A stretch of DNA of 64,000 nucleotides from Cycas panzhihuaensis (GCA_023213395.1 CM041465.1:227361741-227425740); one strand, 5' to 3'; shown: positions 46,358 to 57,933, counted from the stretch's first letter. The notes: generated by a model not told the origin, from the letters alone. A program made the numbers and translations.

Positions 46358-46480
46358 CTAATATCAATCCTTAATGATTTGGTGGCCCCTGCTTGCTAGT
46401 GCTTAAGAAATGTAGGATTACATTATATAGACCAAAACCTCAAGGTATTAATGAAGACCACCTAAGTGTGTAATATAAAA

Positions 46481-47000
46481 AATGTGTATACTTGGTAAGT
46501 CTATTGATAATTATGACTATTGAGTCAAACCCAATAGATAATGATGATTCAATGATGAAATCCATAACAATATCCTACCATTTACCTTAAGGTATATTCA
46601 CAAGTTAAAGGAGGCTAGGTTGAGATTTTGTATTGACTTTATTACTCTAACAAGTATTGTATTTAGAGACAAATAAAAGGATAGAAGATTTTTGTTGGCC
46701 CTATAAAAGTTAGATAAAATGTATCTATATGTTTTGTTAGATCCTGAATGACCACCAAGGAGAGTGGAATGGTATTCGGTCAAAATTCAAGGGATGAATG
46801 ATGAGGTGATATGGACAAAAAATTGATTTCAATAAAAGAGTTGGGAATTATAGAAAGACCAATATTTGTATATATGAATTTTAAATACCCACTTGTCAAA
46901 CTCTAGGTGGGATAGATTTTTAGTTGCTAAGTCTTCTAACCATAATGGTTAGGATTTAATAATTGCATGAATACTAAGTTCACTGGAGGGGGACTCTATG
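46481..47000 (-). pseudogene. Element F integrase, zinc-binding domain and start of core
   Basis: An open stretch 46598-46783 begins TEYHSTLLGGHSGSNKTY, the Ty3 zinc-binding 'yHst..gGHsG..kTy' with both His kept; the Cys pair is no longer clear. Downstream (46481-46597, minus) the core begins and is then cut by the TRIM insertion, with the rest at 26113-26191 and 14056-14931. Confidence 0.8.
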
Positions 47001-47039
47001 AGGGGCTCATTGATGAGAGACTCCATGGGGATACAAGAA

Positions 47040-47400
47040 ACAACATCAACAATCACATTTCCCTTGTCTTTTTTATACTCAATGGACAAATCAGACACTT
47101 GTAAATGGTTGATCCATTTAGCTTACTTTTCTAATATGATTAGTTAATCTAAGAATCAACAAAGGCTATGGTGGTCTATTAGGATAGTGAACTTAAAGCC
47201 CAAAAGATATTGATGCCACTTATTAGTAGCATGTAAAATAACTCTCATTTCTTTTTTATAACTACATTTCTAGTTTTTAAGTTTATGACTTTCAAATACT
47301 ATTGAGTGGAAATTTTACATTAAAATAATACCTATACTAAATCTTGAAGCATCACATTCTAATTAGAAGGGCTAAGAGAACTCCAAGGTGGAAAGAATAG
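47040..47400 (-). pseudogene. Element F RNase H
   Basis: ECDASRFSIGIILM (47310-47360), YKKEMRVILHATNKWHQYLL (47200-47260), FTILIDHHSL (47165-47195) and IEYKKDKGNVIVDVVS (47050-47100) give the Ty3 RNase H landmarks with Asp, Glu and Asp visible. Confidence 0.82.
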
Positions 47401-47559
47401 GCTTGGATGCCATAATAGCTTTAAGATTATTTAAAGCTTGTTCTACCTCTCATAACCACTAGAATATATATTTTCATAATAAATTTATGAGTGGAACTAC
47501 TAATAAGGCATAATTACAAATAAACCATCAATAAAATCCTATGAGTTTTAAGAAAGATT

Positions 47560-48270
47560 GTAGCTAAGTAAGGGTTTTGGGTATATTCTATGTGGTGATA
47601 ATAGAAATTTCATTTGGATCAACTTGGACTCCTTGAAATGAAATAATATGCTCAAGATAGTTTAATTCAATTTTTTTAAATTTATATTTAGGCAATTTAA
47701 TATACAATTGGTATTTGGCAAGGATTCAATGGAACGTTTCTAGATATTATAGATGATCATCTAAATTCTAACTATAAATAAGGATGTCGTAAAAAAAATA
47801 TAATGATGAATTTATAAAGATAAGGGACAAAGATTTTATGCATTAGAGCTGGGAATACTATCGAGGTATTACAGAGGCTAAAAGGCATAATTTAAAATTC
47901 AAAGTACACATGATGTGTTCTAAAGGCAATATTGTGACAGTCTTTCGAGGCAATAAGAATTTGAAAGTATCCAAATTAAAGATCTAATTTGAAGAAAATA
48001 GTTACCCAGTGTACTTCATCTAGTACATTGTTGATTTAGAGTATGAAAAAAATATTTTTAAATGTAATTTTATTAAGTTCTTGATAGTCAACACAAAGTT
48101 GAAAGGATTCATCTTTTTTCCTTACCAAGATAATTAGTGTGGTATACAAGCTTTTATTGGGTTAAATGATGCCTATATATATTAATTAGTTTGTTATCTT
48201 CTTGACTTTATTTTTATGAAAATATGATTTTCTATAAGACTAAAGGCTAATAGGGTCATGTGGTGATTTT
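47560..48270 (-). pseudogene. Element F reverse transcriptase
   Basis: LVRKKDESFQLCVDYQELN (48065-48125), VLDEVHWVTIFFKLDL (47985-48035), AFRTHHVYFEF (47895-47930) and the catalytic box FFYDILIYS (about 47768-47796), where the first Asp of FFDD is Tyr. Heavily stopped. Confidence 0.82.
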
Positions 48271-48539
48271 AGTTTGATAACATGGTGAAATTTATGGTTT
48301 GGAGAGGTGGTGGCTAGAAGGGGGATGAATACATATTAATATTTATTAAGGAGGTTTTACATAAGAGGAGAAATATTTGTTAAAGATTGAATATTATTAA
48401 TGCAGATGATGTAGCCAATATTGTTGTTTAAATACTTATGCATTTAATTAGGTAATATAATTCAATTGAGAGATGATTGGATCCCCATATAATTTATATG
48501 TTTGGCCCATCTGATCCTTAAATAAGATAAATGGATTAG

Positions 48540-48850
48540 CTAAAGTATTATTTAAGCTATAAGTGCCTAGTGTTTGGAGCTATTAGACCCTAAGGATGAC
48601 ATCAATTCCTTTTATATATAAAACATAAAAATCAAATGTGAGACAATAAGTACCAATTTAAAGATGAACATTTTTTATAGTACTTGTATAGTGCAAGGTC
48701 TAATGGCTACATAAAGAGTAGGTGAATCTAGTTTTGGGATAATATACAAGTTTAATTATCAAGCTAGGGATATATTGATGAAATTTAATAATGACCATAA
48801 TTAATCAATATTGACATGGGTGTCTTTCAAAAGGTGCATTTTATATAGAG
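48540..48850 (-). pseudogene. Element F protease remnant
   Basis: KTPMSILINYGHY near 48790-48835 is the same decayed active-site block as KTPMSILINDGV of element D, so it is the retropepsin site with Asp changed to Asn. Little else is legible. Confidence 0.62.
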
Positions 48851-48999
48851 TAGCTCTAGGTAGGATGTGGCAGAAACCATTGTTAGGGATACATCAGGCC
48901 AGGAAATAGGTTAGGGGCTCATCCTAAGGTTTTAGTTCAATTTCAACTTTGAAATCCTCTTTAAGATTAGGGTTAATAGTGAAAATAATGTACCTTGCC

Positions 49000-49745
49000 T
49001 TATACATTTTAGTATAACCCAGAACCCACATTTTTTAGCACTTAATACAAAGGCCAAGCTTTAGTCAATGATCAACTTCTATAGATGGAATGTGAACTAG
49101 ACCTAAAGAAGGGTGTGGTGCTAGTCATTAGATTTTATCTACTTGAGGATGTTGAATATTGCTAATTAAATTAACAAGGATGCTAACACCATGAAGAGTC
49201 TCTCCTAAAAGTAAATAATCATTCCATTGCATATTCTACTTCAACTACTTATATTATAAAGATGGAATCCTTTAAGGAGTACATAGGAGTAACTTTTAAG
49301 TGCATTTAAATATGCTTATTAAAACCTAAAGTATAAATATTAATAAGAGTTCTACCATTATTAATGAGAGTTATACCATCAAGTTAATGAGAGACTCAAT
49401 TCTATATTGCCAAAAACTCATCATTGAATACCTCTACTAAAGTTGTTTATCTAAGTTTGGTAAGATGGATAAAGAAAGAGTGATTACATGTGCCATTATA
49501 AAACCCAAAAAAACTCTTGGAGAATAGATACCATATTTAGTGTATTGGATTCTCTTGTCTCCACCATTAGAACCAATAATAGATTTTCCCAGCTAAGTAG
49601 ATTAAATCAAATATTAGTTATTTTGCTACTAATATAGGATTGAAGGTAAAATATGACTCCAACTTACTAACCCAACTTCCAGTAGAATCCCTATTGAGAT
49701 TAAGGTCAAAGGTTGGTATGGTGATCTTATGATGGCCTTATGTTT
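49000..49745 (-). pseudogene. Element F gag
   Basis: ITIPTFDLN, WVSKLESYFTF and LIYLAGKIYYWF (49570-49745) match the D gag (INIPIFDLD, INKLESYFTL, IYLDGRAHRWF), defining a retrotransposon gag domain. The zinc knuckle is not recognisable. Confidence 0.72.
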
Positions 49746-50553
49746 GTCATGAAGTAAATGGTGGTAGTAGTCCTACGTTGTTGGAGGTGAATAGGCCTAT
49801 AAGTCAGAAACGAAAATTAGATTGCATCCACTTAAGTATTATATCCAACATTTAATAAAAAATGTCATGTTTTTATTTAAACAAGTCTTGTTTTTGTTTG
49901 AATAATCCCTACTTCTAATTGGAATCCTTAACCTACTTATCTAAATTTATGAAGCCCTTGTTTAATATGTCAATATTGTTGGACATTTCTTAGAATTAGA
50001 CATCAAGTGTCTAAATGTGCTCTACTTATGTGGGTACCATAGACATAGAATCCAATGTCATGAATAGAATAAAGGGATTAAAAGAAAAGGGGTAGATAAG
50101 AAAAAAGGTATTCACAAAGAGAGGAGAAAAGATAAATAGAATGAGATATTAAGAAGTTGGAAACTAATACAGATGGATAGGGAAAAAAGAGGTACAAAGT
50201 GGGAGAGGTGGTAGGGGGATGTCTATAGCTTATTAGTCCCTAAAAATATCTAATAATGCCACCTAGAGCACTAAGATGAGTGTAAAGAGCTTGTCAAAAT
50301 AGTGTAGATGAGAGTTAAGAGTGAAAATTAGATGGAAAGGCCCACGGGGTGCCTATATATCATTATACCCAAAAAATAATAGTTAAAGTTACCCTAATAG
50401 AAAATGACTAGTGTGATATGTTAATTGAAGTAAGACTTATGAATCTATAAGGTGGTTTTGTAGCTATGGACTTTCTTTTTTTTTCTCTTGAGTCTACTGG
50501 TGCAAGTTTTATTTGAATAAAAGAAGTATTCATGAAAGTGACCCTATAGACTA

Positions 50554-50595
<42 letters not shown>

Positions 50596-51549
50596 AATAC
50601 AAGAGGTAGACACCAAAGTGAAAGATTAGGTGTAGGGTTTAGAAATTTTATTAAAGGTTTGGATATAACTCATGGAATTACTTTGATGCTAATTCTGGAA
50701 TACAATATGGTGTTGTTGTTTTATAAGATTTATTGTTGTGATTGTAATCTAGATTTAGGTACTATTACTTATGATACATATATTATAGATATTTCACAGG
50801 CTTAACTACTTTATATAAGTAATTTGGCATTATTACTTGTGTAACAGATGTTATACAGTTTCAACTGCTTTACAGGAGTATAGTGGTATCAACAGCCTTA
50901 TGTTATGTCTAGAAATACCTAGGACTTAAGAATAGGGTGTACTTGGTTCTACAGGTCCCTCAATAAACTTCCCAATCATTAGTATTACTTGACCTAATAT
51001 CTTAGGGAACCAACTATAGAGGAATCTATGTATACAATCATGATAGATGTGTTGGCCAATTCATGAGGAGTAACTTCCCCATGCTAGTCACTAACTAATG
51101 TACTATAGAAGATAAGTAGTCAATAGGTTACTTATTTTAGGTTAAGTAAGGGAGCCTATAAGGGCCTTTTGATATACTTGAAGGTACATGGAGGCCCAAT
51201 CCCATAGTGAGGTTTTCTTTAAGGCTTGCATAAGTAGTGTTATCTTATTTGCTTCATACACGAGCATATACCCATCTATATTTGGCTAAAAATGATAGAT
51301 CCCTATGATGTTTAAAGACCTTCGGTATAGGGTCTTTACCTATTACTAGGGGATATGGGGAGGGAGGGACTTATTTCCCACTTGCAACTTATTATAGAAC
51401 TTTTAGAAACTAACAATAATAGAGAAAAATGAAAAGTGAAAGCAGGGAGAGGGTTCCATAATTTCACTAAGGGAAAATGAATCCTAATTTTTTCGCTCAT
51501 TCTACTTTTCTACTTCTTTGAATAGACTCATAACTTAGCTTTGATACCA
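49746..51549 (-). other. Element F leader and primer-binding site
   Basis: About 1.8 kb without domains, containing (CT)n at 50559-50593. The primer site at 51537-51549 reads TGGTATCAAAGCT on minus, one base off the initiator-Met complement, adjacent to the right LTR. Confidence 0.78.
50559..50593 (+). repeat. (CT)n microsatellite
   Basis: About 17 uninterrupted CT units within the leader of element F; GA repeat on the element's own strand. Confidence 0.9.
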
Positions 51550-51550
51550 C

Positions 51551-51950
51551 TAGAATAAGCCTTCACTAATAATTCTCCAAAATTAAGCACATAAACATGA
51601 ATGTTGGACAAATATTATAGTATTTTATTATAATTTATAAGATGGATTACAAAGAAGAGCTCACAAGTTTATTAAAAAAGTTCCAAAAGATCGCTAAGAG
51701 GTGGTACCAAAGTATAACCTCTAAAAAATAACAAGAATGAACAACCTTCCTTTTATAATAAATTGGCCTTAAATAAGAAAGAGAGGTCCATTTATATAAG
51801 ATACTATTAGTAGGAAAAACAATCTTTATTCCATTGGTAAACATAAGTGGGTTGTGTGCAAAGTTTAATGGCCAACTATAACTATCAAAGTCTCCTTAAG
51901 ATAAGGGTTAACTTGACCATTTTTACCTTGTGATGAGTGATCATGTAACA
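51551..51950 (-). repeat. Element F 5' LTR (right)
   Basis: 400 bp, tagaataagcc...catgtaaca on plus. A minus-strand TATA box TATTATAAAAGG lies near 51750-51762. Followed by CAATA, the right target duplication. Confidence 0.92.
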
Positions 51951-52911
51951 CAATAGGTGGCAAACAAAACTATTGTTATAAAAGAAAGAGTTAGTTACAT
52001 GAACAATTATCAATAATTAATGTCATTGCCACAAAAGTCATGAAGTAGTTATTAAAATAACTATCATTTATGATTTTCCATAGTAACTACTTAAGCCTAA
52101 AGGATGATAAGAAATCCAAGAGGGACTTAAATGGGTCTTCTTAGCTAGAGTGTAAGAGGAGTAGTGGCTCAAAGGAAGTATCATAATAATTCATACTTAT
52201 AAATTATGAGGCATAGCTTTTAAATTAGTTGTTAATAAAAGGTATCAAGTTCTATTTCTAAGTTATTCCATATTCTTAAGATATGTTTAATTTGCATGCT
52301 ATTCTATATTGTGTTTATGTTATGTAGAATTTTAGTATATGAAATACTCCAAGGGGTTAGGGTTATGGATTGCTATTGATTTTGTCTATATTAAAGCCCT
52401 AAGGTGTAAGAGTTTGGCAAAAGCACACAAATTCCATGATGCCAACTCTAAGCATGTGTGCACTTCGTGAATGTAGTTGCAAGGGAATTCTATGACTACC
52501 CTATCAAGAGGAAGTTAAACTAAGGGTGGCAAGTGTGTGCATATGAATTCAGGCAAGTGCATGAATTTATTTCTCAAAGAGACTTATGGCCAATTAGGGG
52601 ATAAAACACATGCCTAAATGTAATTAAATACTCTTTTATTTTAATGAAAATAACAAGCTTGCCCTAAGTAAAGTCAGAAAGTTTCCCTTACAAATTAGAG
52701 ATTCATAATAAATAGCCCCTCCTCATGTCTTGGGTTTTGTATTGAATAGCATGAAATAAGATTGATTTCCTACTTCTATTATAGATACAATGCAAAGTCC
52801 CTAGGATGAAAATAAACAAGCAAAAAAGAAGAAAAATATTTCTTTCTTTCTCTTTTTTTATTCTTTTCTTTTCTTTAAAGAAGAAAGAAAGGGGCAAAAC
52901 TACTATAAAGG

Positions 52912-52913
<2 letters not shown>

Positions 52914-52945
<32 letters not shown>
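52914..52945 (+). repeat. (CT)n microsatellite
   Basis: About 16 uninterrupted TC/CT units followed by cttcttcttcttg. Confidence 0.9.
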
Positions 52946-52947
<2 letters not shown>

Positions 52948-53532
52948 TCTTCTTCTTGTTCTTTTTTTAAGATGAAAATAAAAGGGAAAGGGTAAAGAGG
53001 GGGTGAGTAATGAGGTAAAAGCTTCTTTTTCCTTTACTATTCCCTTCCTACTTGTAAACATGACAAAGTAATTTGCTTCCCTTTTTCCTATTTTCCTTTC
53101 TTTTGTCTTATATTTCCCCCATTTTTAATACAAAATCAATAATAAATTAAACTAATGATAATGTACCTAGTTATATAATGGTTGTTTGATGTGTATAGCT
53201 TCCTTCTAATGTGTCAAAAGTTTCCCAAGAAGGCAAAGATCAAATAAAGATACCACTAGACTAATTATAAAGTAAATTCGATTGCATTTCTACTTATTTA
53301 ATATGCCATAATAAAGAAAAAATGTAGAGAAAAGATTTTAAGAATGAAAGTGAAAGGTAGAAATAAGGCTTTAGCCTTACCTTTTGAAGAGAGTTATTAT
53401 TATGAAGACTTCCAAGAGATTACTTGAGGTTGAAATAGATAACTTAGAGAATTTGTTGGCTTCTTTCTCCCCCTTACAACCAAGTTAGAATCCTACCAAG
53501 TAAATTATCTTCCAAGAATACTAATAACTATA

Positions 53533-53552
53533 TGTGTGTGTGTGTGTGTGTG
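53533..53552 (+). repeat. (TG)n microsatellite
   Basis: Nine to ten TG units. Confidence 0.85.
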
Positions 53553-55998
53553 AGCAATATCAAATGAGTCCATATAAAAAATAAATGATATCCAAAAGAA
53601 ACAAAACTAGGAAATAATGTTGGTGGAGGTACCTTAGAATGGCTCCCATCCCCCAAATGTTGATGAGCTCCCTAATAGTACTTAGGTGTCACCTTCTCCT
53701 TTACAACAACTAGGCATGTGGCAAGATGTCGTGCAAAAAGAAAGAAGATGTAAAAGGCTATCTAGAGATGTGAAGCATCAAAAGAAAAAAATAGCCTACC
53801 AATTCACAAGAAAGATATCATGAAACTAGGAAGGCAAATATACCTAAGAAATAAGATACTAGTGCAAGGAGAAAGGATTAACTATCCAAGTAGATAAAAG
53901 TGGCCTATGGCTATAAGTTTCCTCTTAAAGTGGTCTTCAAAGCTGAGTAGTACAATGCCTCCAAGATGTAATTAACAATGAAGAAGGATGTAAACTAAAA
54001 ATGCTAAATTGTAATGGAAATTTGGTAGCATAATAGTATAACATCTTGATCTTTTAGTCTCCTCCTTCTAATGAAAAAAATAGGGGATTAAGTAGATGAG
54101 AGAAAGGTATGGGGGTAACGGTTTTCTATGCACAATATAAGGGAAACCAACAAGCTAAAACTATGAGTTTGCTCATGGTTTGATGTAAATCACTTGGAAA
54201 AAAGGAGATTTGGGTAAGATTTTGGCCTCTTGGACCACCCAAAATTGATAATGGTTGACCTGAAGTTAATATAGTTCATCCAAGTCTAATAAATGACCAT
54301 TAATAAGTTGATTGTCACTAAAAATCTTGAATCTAGATAGGTGACTATCATACTACAAATATATTCATGATATTATGAAGAACTTCACAATACTATTATT
54401 GCAAGTAGAAAACATATCTATTTGGCAATGATTTTAATTTTTAAGTAACATAGCTATGTAGTTTGGCCAAAAACTCACTAATAAAAGACCTTAGGTATAA
54501 CTGCAGTCAATAACAAGTGATAGGAAGTGAAAAAAGGGGCTCAATCGATTACAACAAAGAAAAAACAATGTTGCAAAGTGGGAAGAATGATATCTTTCTA
54601 GCTCAAAGAGCCCAATGGATGGACTAACATCCATGGACCAAAGTTGTGCTCGTCATCAACAAAAAGGGACGTGAATAAGCAAAACATACAAGTAATAATA
54701 TATATATATATATACACTATCTAAGATTATAATAAAATGAATCAATGAGATGTAAAAAAGAATAGCGAAGTATACCTACATTTACCTGTGGGTTATCATA
54801 TCCATATCGTTCTTTGAAGCTAGAATACACTGCCCCCTTAGTAGTAGAGTCTCTTTAACCTATGACCAAAAGATGGTGAATGTTATCAACATAAAAGATA
54901 CAAGATATAATAATGATAATCTAATGTATATGTGTAACAAGGGGTGATGTCTGCCATAGTTATGCCTTATTAGTAAAATGTTAAAGGGTGTTGCTCTTAA
55001 TTTAGCTTCCCAAAGAAACTATGTCAAAGGTGTACAAGCTAGGGAGGATGATAGGTTGATGATCAGATCAATCCTATTAGAACTGTGGCTATAAGTCTTA
55101 GACGTGTATGAAATAGGATGTCAAACAATGGCAGTATTGCATCGATGGTAAGACAAAGTAGGTGGGATGACCAAAGATAAGGGCTTAAAAGCCCAAATCC
55201 CTTAGATACATGAAGCAATACCTTAAATACCTAAGGGGAAAACTTGATGGGTCACCATAGTTTAACCTCATTAGTGTTCGTCTTTAAGAGGAGTTCTTTA
55301 GGCTCTTCTTGGAGCCAAATTTTTTGTTTTTCAAGTATTTTATATTTTTGTTATTTTATATTATTTTTAGGTTTTTATTATTTTACATTTTTTATATTAT
55401 TTTGTTGATTGTATGATTTTTTATAATTTTTCAATGGTTTTTTTTTTTTTTTTTTTTTTGGTTTATGGTTTTGTGAATGGTTTGCTAGAGAAAGAAGTGG
55501 ACAAACTAAAGAAATGATAGTAAAATAGTAAAAAGGACAAGGATATGGGATGTCAAGGAGTAATGCAACCTAAGAAGGCCATGACCTGTTCCTATATATA
55601 TATATATATAAAGTAGTTTACCCTCATTTTGAAGCATGGTGGTGGTTTAGGCTCTCGCTAGAGTATAAGGGAAGCTTCAAGAGTATGGCATATCTTCTAA
55701 AAAGGGCTAAGAATTCCCACGGTTATTACCATGGTTTAGCCTCTTTAGTGAGTTCTCCTCAAAGGTGAAACTGGGAGGATTATTCCTAAGCTTATATCTC
55801 AACGAAAGGCATGTTAGGCTAAAGAAGGATCATTCACCAATGAAAAATAATGTTTAAGAATAAAAGCCATTAAGCTATATCAATCTTAGTGTTAAGTTCT
55901 CATGGGATATGATGAATAGAGATGGAAGAGAATTGGGCTAAAAGGAACCTAGTAAAAGTAGTTAAAGATCTTAGTTGTGGGCAATGGACCTAGTAAAC

Positions 55999-56244
55999 CT
56001 AAGTGAGGTAGGATATGACAAGCCAAGAGTTAGAATATAGAATAATAGAGCTATGATAAAAGCATAATGTGTTTATTAGGGCCTCTATAATAGTGATGTA
56101 TTCAATTATATTATTGGTGGAAACTAATATGTAGAGCCTAGATTGGATAAGGATGTGCCTATGGTGGTCCAGAATGGTCCATGCTACAATGAAAGGCCCA
56201 AGATTCCCATGGCTACCCCCATCAGTGTAGATGATCAATGCCAT
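55999..56244 (-). pseudogene. RNase H (type I) relic
   Basis: An 81-codon open stretch: ALIIYTDGGSHGNLGPFIVA, STNNIIEYITIIEALINTL, IILYSNSWLVISYL. This is the bacterial/archaeal-like RNase H pattern 'iYtDGgs.gNpGp...', 'TNN.aEy.Ali..L', 'i.sDS.lvi..l'. The first Asp and the Glu are present; the third Asp (SDS) is Asn (SNS). In plants such a domain occurs as the extra RNase H of Tat/Ogre-type Ty3 elements and in some LINEs. Neither RT nor integrase was recognised beside it, so the parent element is unknown. Confidence 0.68.
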
Positions 56245-57933
56245 TGGGATAATGCAAAGACAACTTAAGATAAGGTTACTAAATAAAGGGATGTGGAAAT
56301 AATTGACTAATTAATAAAAGAACTTAGCTGAGTGTGATAATCTAACTAAAATGATAAGAAAAACTTGGTCCATAGGAATGATTATGTATCAATATCATAA
56401 CCTCCTCTGAAATCCACCCAAAGTAGTAGTTGTGCTAAGTATGTTTCAATCACAATTAAGACCATAGTAGGTCCACACAATTAGATTTCAAGGTCCTAAA
56501 TGGCCCACATACTTGGACTCGACCTACAACCTGTAGATGGGGATGAGGCTATCACACAACCTACCCTAGATTCCAAGAAGGTGGTAGTAAATATGGCCCC
56601 TTAAAATATATTTTATTTTATACCTTTTTTTTTTCTTTCCTTCTTTTGCGCTTTTTTTTTTTTTCTTATCCTTTTATTTTATTTTCTTTTTCTCTTTTGG
56701 TTTTAAGGGAGCATATGTATATAGTTACTTGGATGGTGTGAGGTAGGTGTGGAGGCAAATCAAGCCATGGGGATGCCAAGTGAGCTTGTCATATAAGCTA
56801 AGCTTTAATAAAGAGCATAACCAAACTATGAGTGACTAATGAGGAGGGTCAAACCACAGGATGTAAGGGGAAAGTTATGATAATCTTGAGTGTCTATCAT
56901 AGGGTATACATGGAACAAAGTCCTCAAGTCAGTGACTATAGAGAACCAAGATATCCAGTTGTGACAGGGGCTAAACAGGATACCAAAGGCTCACTTTTGA
57001 GTTGTAAATGAAGTGGAATAATGCTTAGGTAAAACTAGGATGATGAAAGAAAGCCTTAAGCTGAGAGAATATTACTCGATGAGTAGGATAGTATGTAAAC
57101 AAAAGTTGGAAAAGGGAGAGATAAGGGCACCTAAATAGCTTAGTCAATAATGAAGAGGATGACAAGGGAGACCTACGAGCTAACAACATGATTAGGGAAG
57201 GTCACAACTGTGAAACACTAAGCCAAAGGTGCAAGTAACCATGTTCATGGAGTAATTTCAAGAGTGATAATGGTCATAGAACTAATGAGAAAATAGGGGT
57301 CAAGTAATACTTAACAAGTAACAAACTAGTGTGGGTACAAAATAAGTAATTCATGTAGAAAGACAATCATATAGATTACAAACACTAATATGAAATGAGA
57401 TAGGTCACTAGGAAGCATAAAAAGCTCTCTCTCAAGGTAGTATGATGATATTAACATCATGTACAAATGGCAGAAAAGTGGTAGATGTTGATTACGAAAG
57501 GGCCATAAGCTAGGGTGGTGGAAATGATATGATAGAGGAGTAAGGGTGACCATGGTGACAATAAGATCTGAAGGGAAAAAGCAAGCGATAAATTTGAGGT
57601 TGTATGACCTAGTTGGAGCCATCTATATAATTACGTTTCCTATAAATTTTAATTTCATTTTTACCATCGATTGTAGGCTTTTGAAGGTAACCTAATTTTA
57701 CTATTTTCCCCTTCCTTTCCTAAGGTTGCCATAGACAAATAGATCATCAAATCATCCTACAAATGTAGCCATTGGATCTAGATCATCGTGATGGTTGTTA
57801 TGCATCCAAACCCAATAGTTGGATCTTCTCCATTTGATTTATTTTTTGATTTTTAGCAATTCATATTTTTTATACGTAATGCATGCCTAATTAGCAAAAT
57901 ATGACCAAACAGGGCTTTAATTAGGCCCTATTC
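56245..57933. other. Gene-free DNA, possible element remnant
   Basis: Contains T-rich tracts (56627-56665) and a 98-codon minus-strand open stretch (57326-57622) with no recognisable motif. It may belong to the same dead element as the RNase H relic, which would place RT here, but no RT signature was found. Confidence 0.4.

Larger units (their letters stand above)
26424..46427 (-). mobile_element. Chromovirus D (Ty3/gypsy)
   Basis: 20,004 bp including copia C; about 6.56 kb alone. Left (3') LTR 26424-26782; right (5') LTR 32626-32920 continuing at 46363-46427, about 360 bp each. Target duplication TATAC/TAGAC (26419-26423, 46428-46432; one mismatch). Gag, protease, RT, RNase H, integrase and a chromodomain relic are legible on the minus strand. 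LTR divergence is about 15% over the 292 aligned bases counted. Inserted in the TRIM right LTR. Confidence 0.9.
26192..46475 (-). mobile_element. TRIM/SMART-like mini LTR retrotransposon, split by D
   Basis: Its own parts are 26192-26423 and 46433-46475, 275 bp in all. Left LTR 26192-26241 (50 bp); right LTR 26405-26423 plus 46433-46475 (62 bp). The two share tgtagcaaaccattata / tgataacaatttgttata, then ccaaaatctcaaagtatta / caaaacctcaaggtatta. A minus-strand primer site TGGTATTAGAACT (26391-26403) and a polypurine complement acctcccct (26244-26252) are in the right places. Target duplication TAAAA on both sides (26187-26191, 46476-46480). No coding capacity, as for known TRIM and SMART elements, which depend on other elements' enzymes. 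Chromovirus D inserted in its right LTR. Confidence 0.8.
13638..51950 (-). mobile_element. Chromovirus F (Ty3/gypsy), outermost host of the nest
   Basis: A full-length minus-strand element whose own sequence is 13638-14931, 26113-26191 and 46481-51950, about 6.8 kb once insertions are removed. The LTRs are exactly 400 bp each, target duplication TAATA/CAATA (13633-13637, 51951-51955). Primer site TGGTATCAAAGCT abuts the 5' LTR (right side); a C/T-rich polypurine complement abuts the 3' LTR (left). Domain order on the minus strand is gag, protease, RT, RNase H, integrase, chromodomain. It carries copia B and a TRIM in its integrase. LTR divergence of about 22% makes it the oldest dated insertion here. 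Every domain has stops. It closely resembles D and is probably the same family. Confidence 0.88.
51956..55998. other. Gene-free DNA right of the nest
   Basis: No LTR pair, primer site or protein domain recognised. It carries simple repeats: (CT)n 52914-52945, (TG)n 53533-53552, (TA)n near 54699-54714 and 55596-55611, T22 at 55438-55459. Two related phrases, tcaccatagtttaacctcatt (55250) and ttaccatggtttagcctcttt (55726), suggest a diverged ~475-bp-spaced repeat. Confidence 0.45.

Noticed and set aside
52703-52897. 64-codon minus-strand frame beginning with a Lys/Glu-rich stretch
   Set aside because: It is translation of an A/G-rich simple-sequence tract.
57326-57622. 98-codon minus-strand frame as a membrane protein
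   Set aside because: Hydrophobic only because of T-rich codons; no start context, homolog or neighbouring gene.
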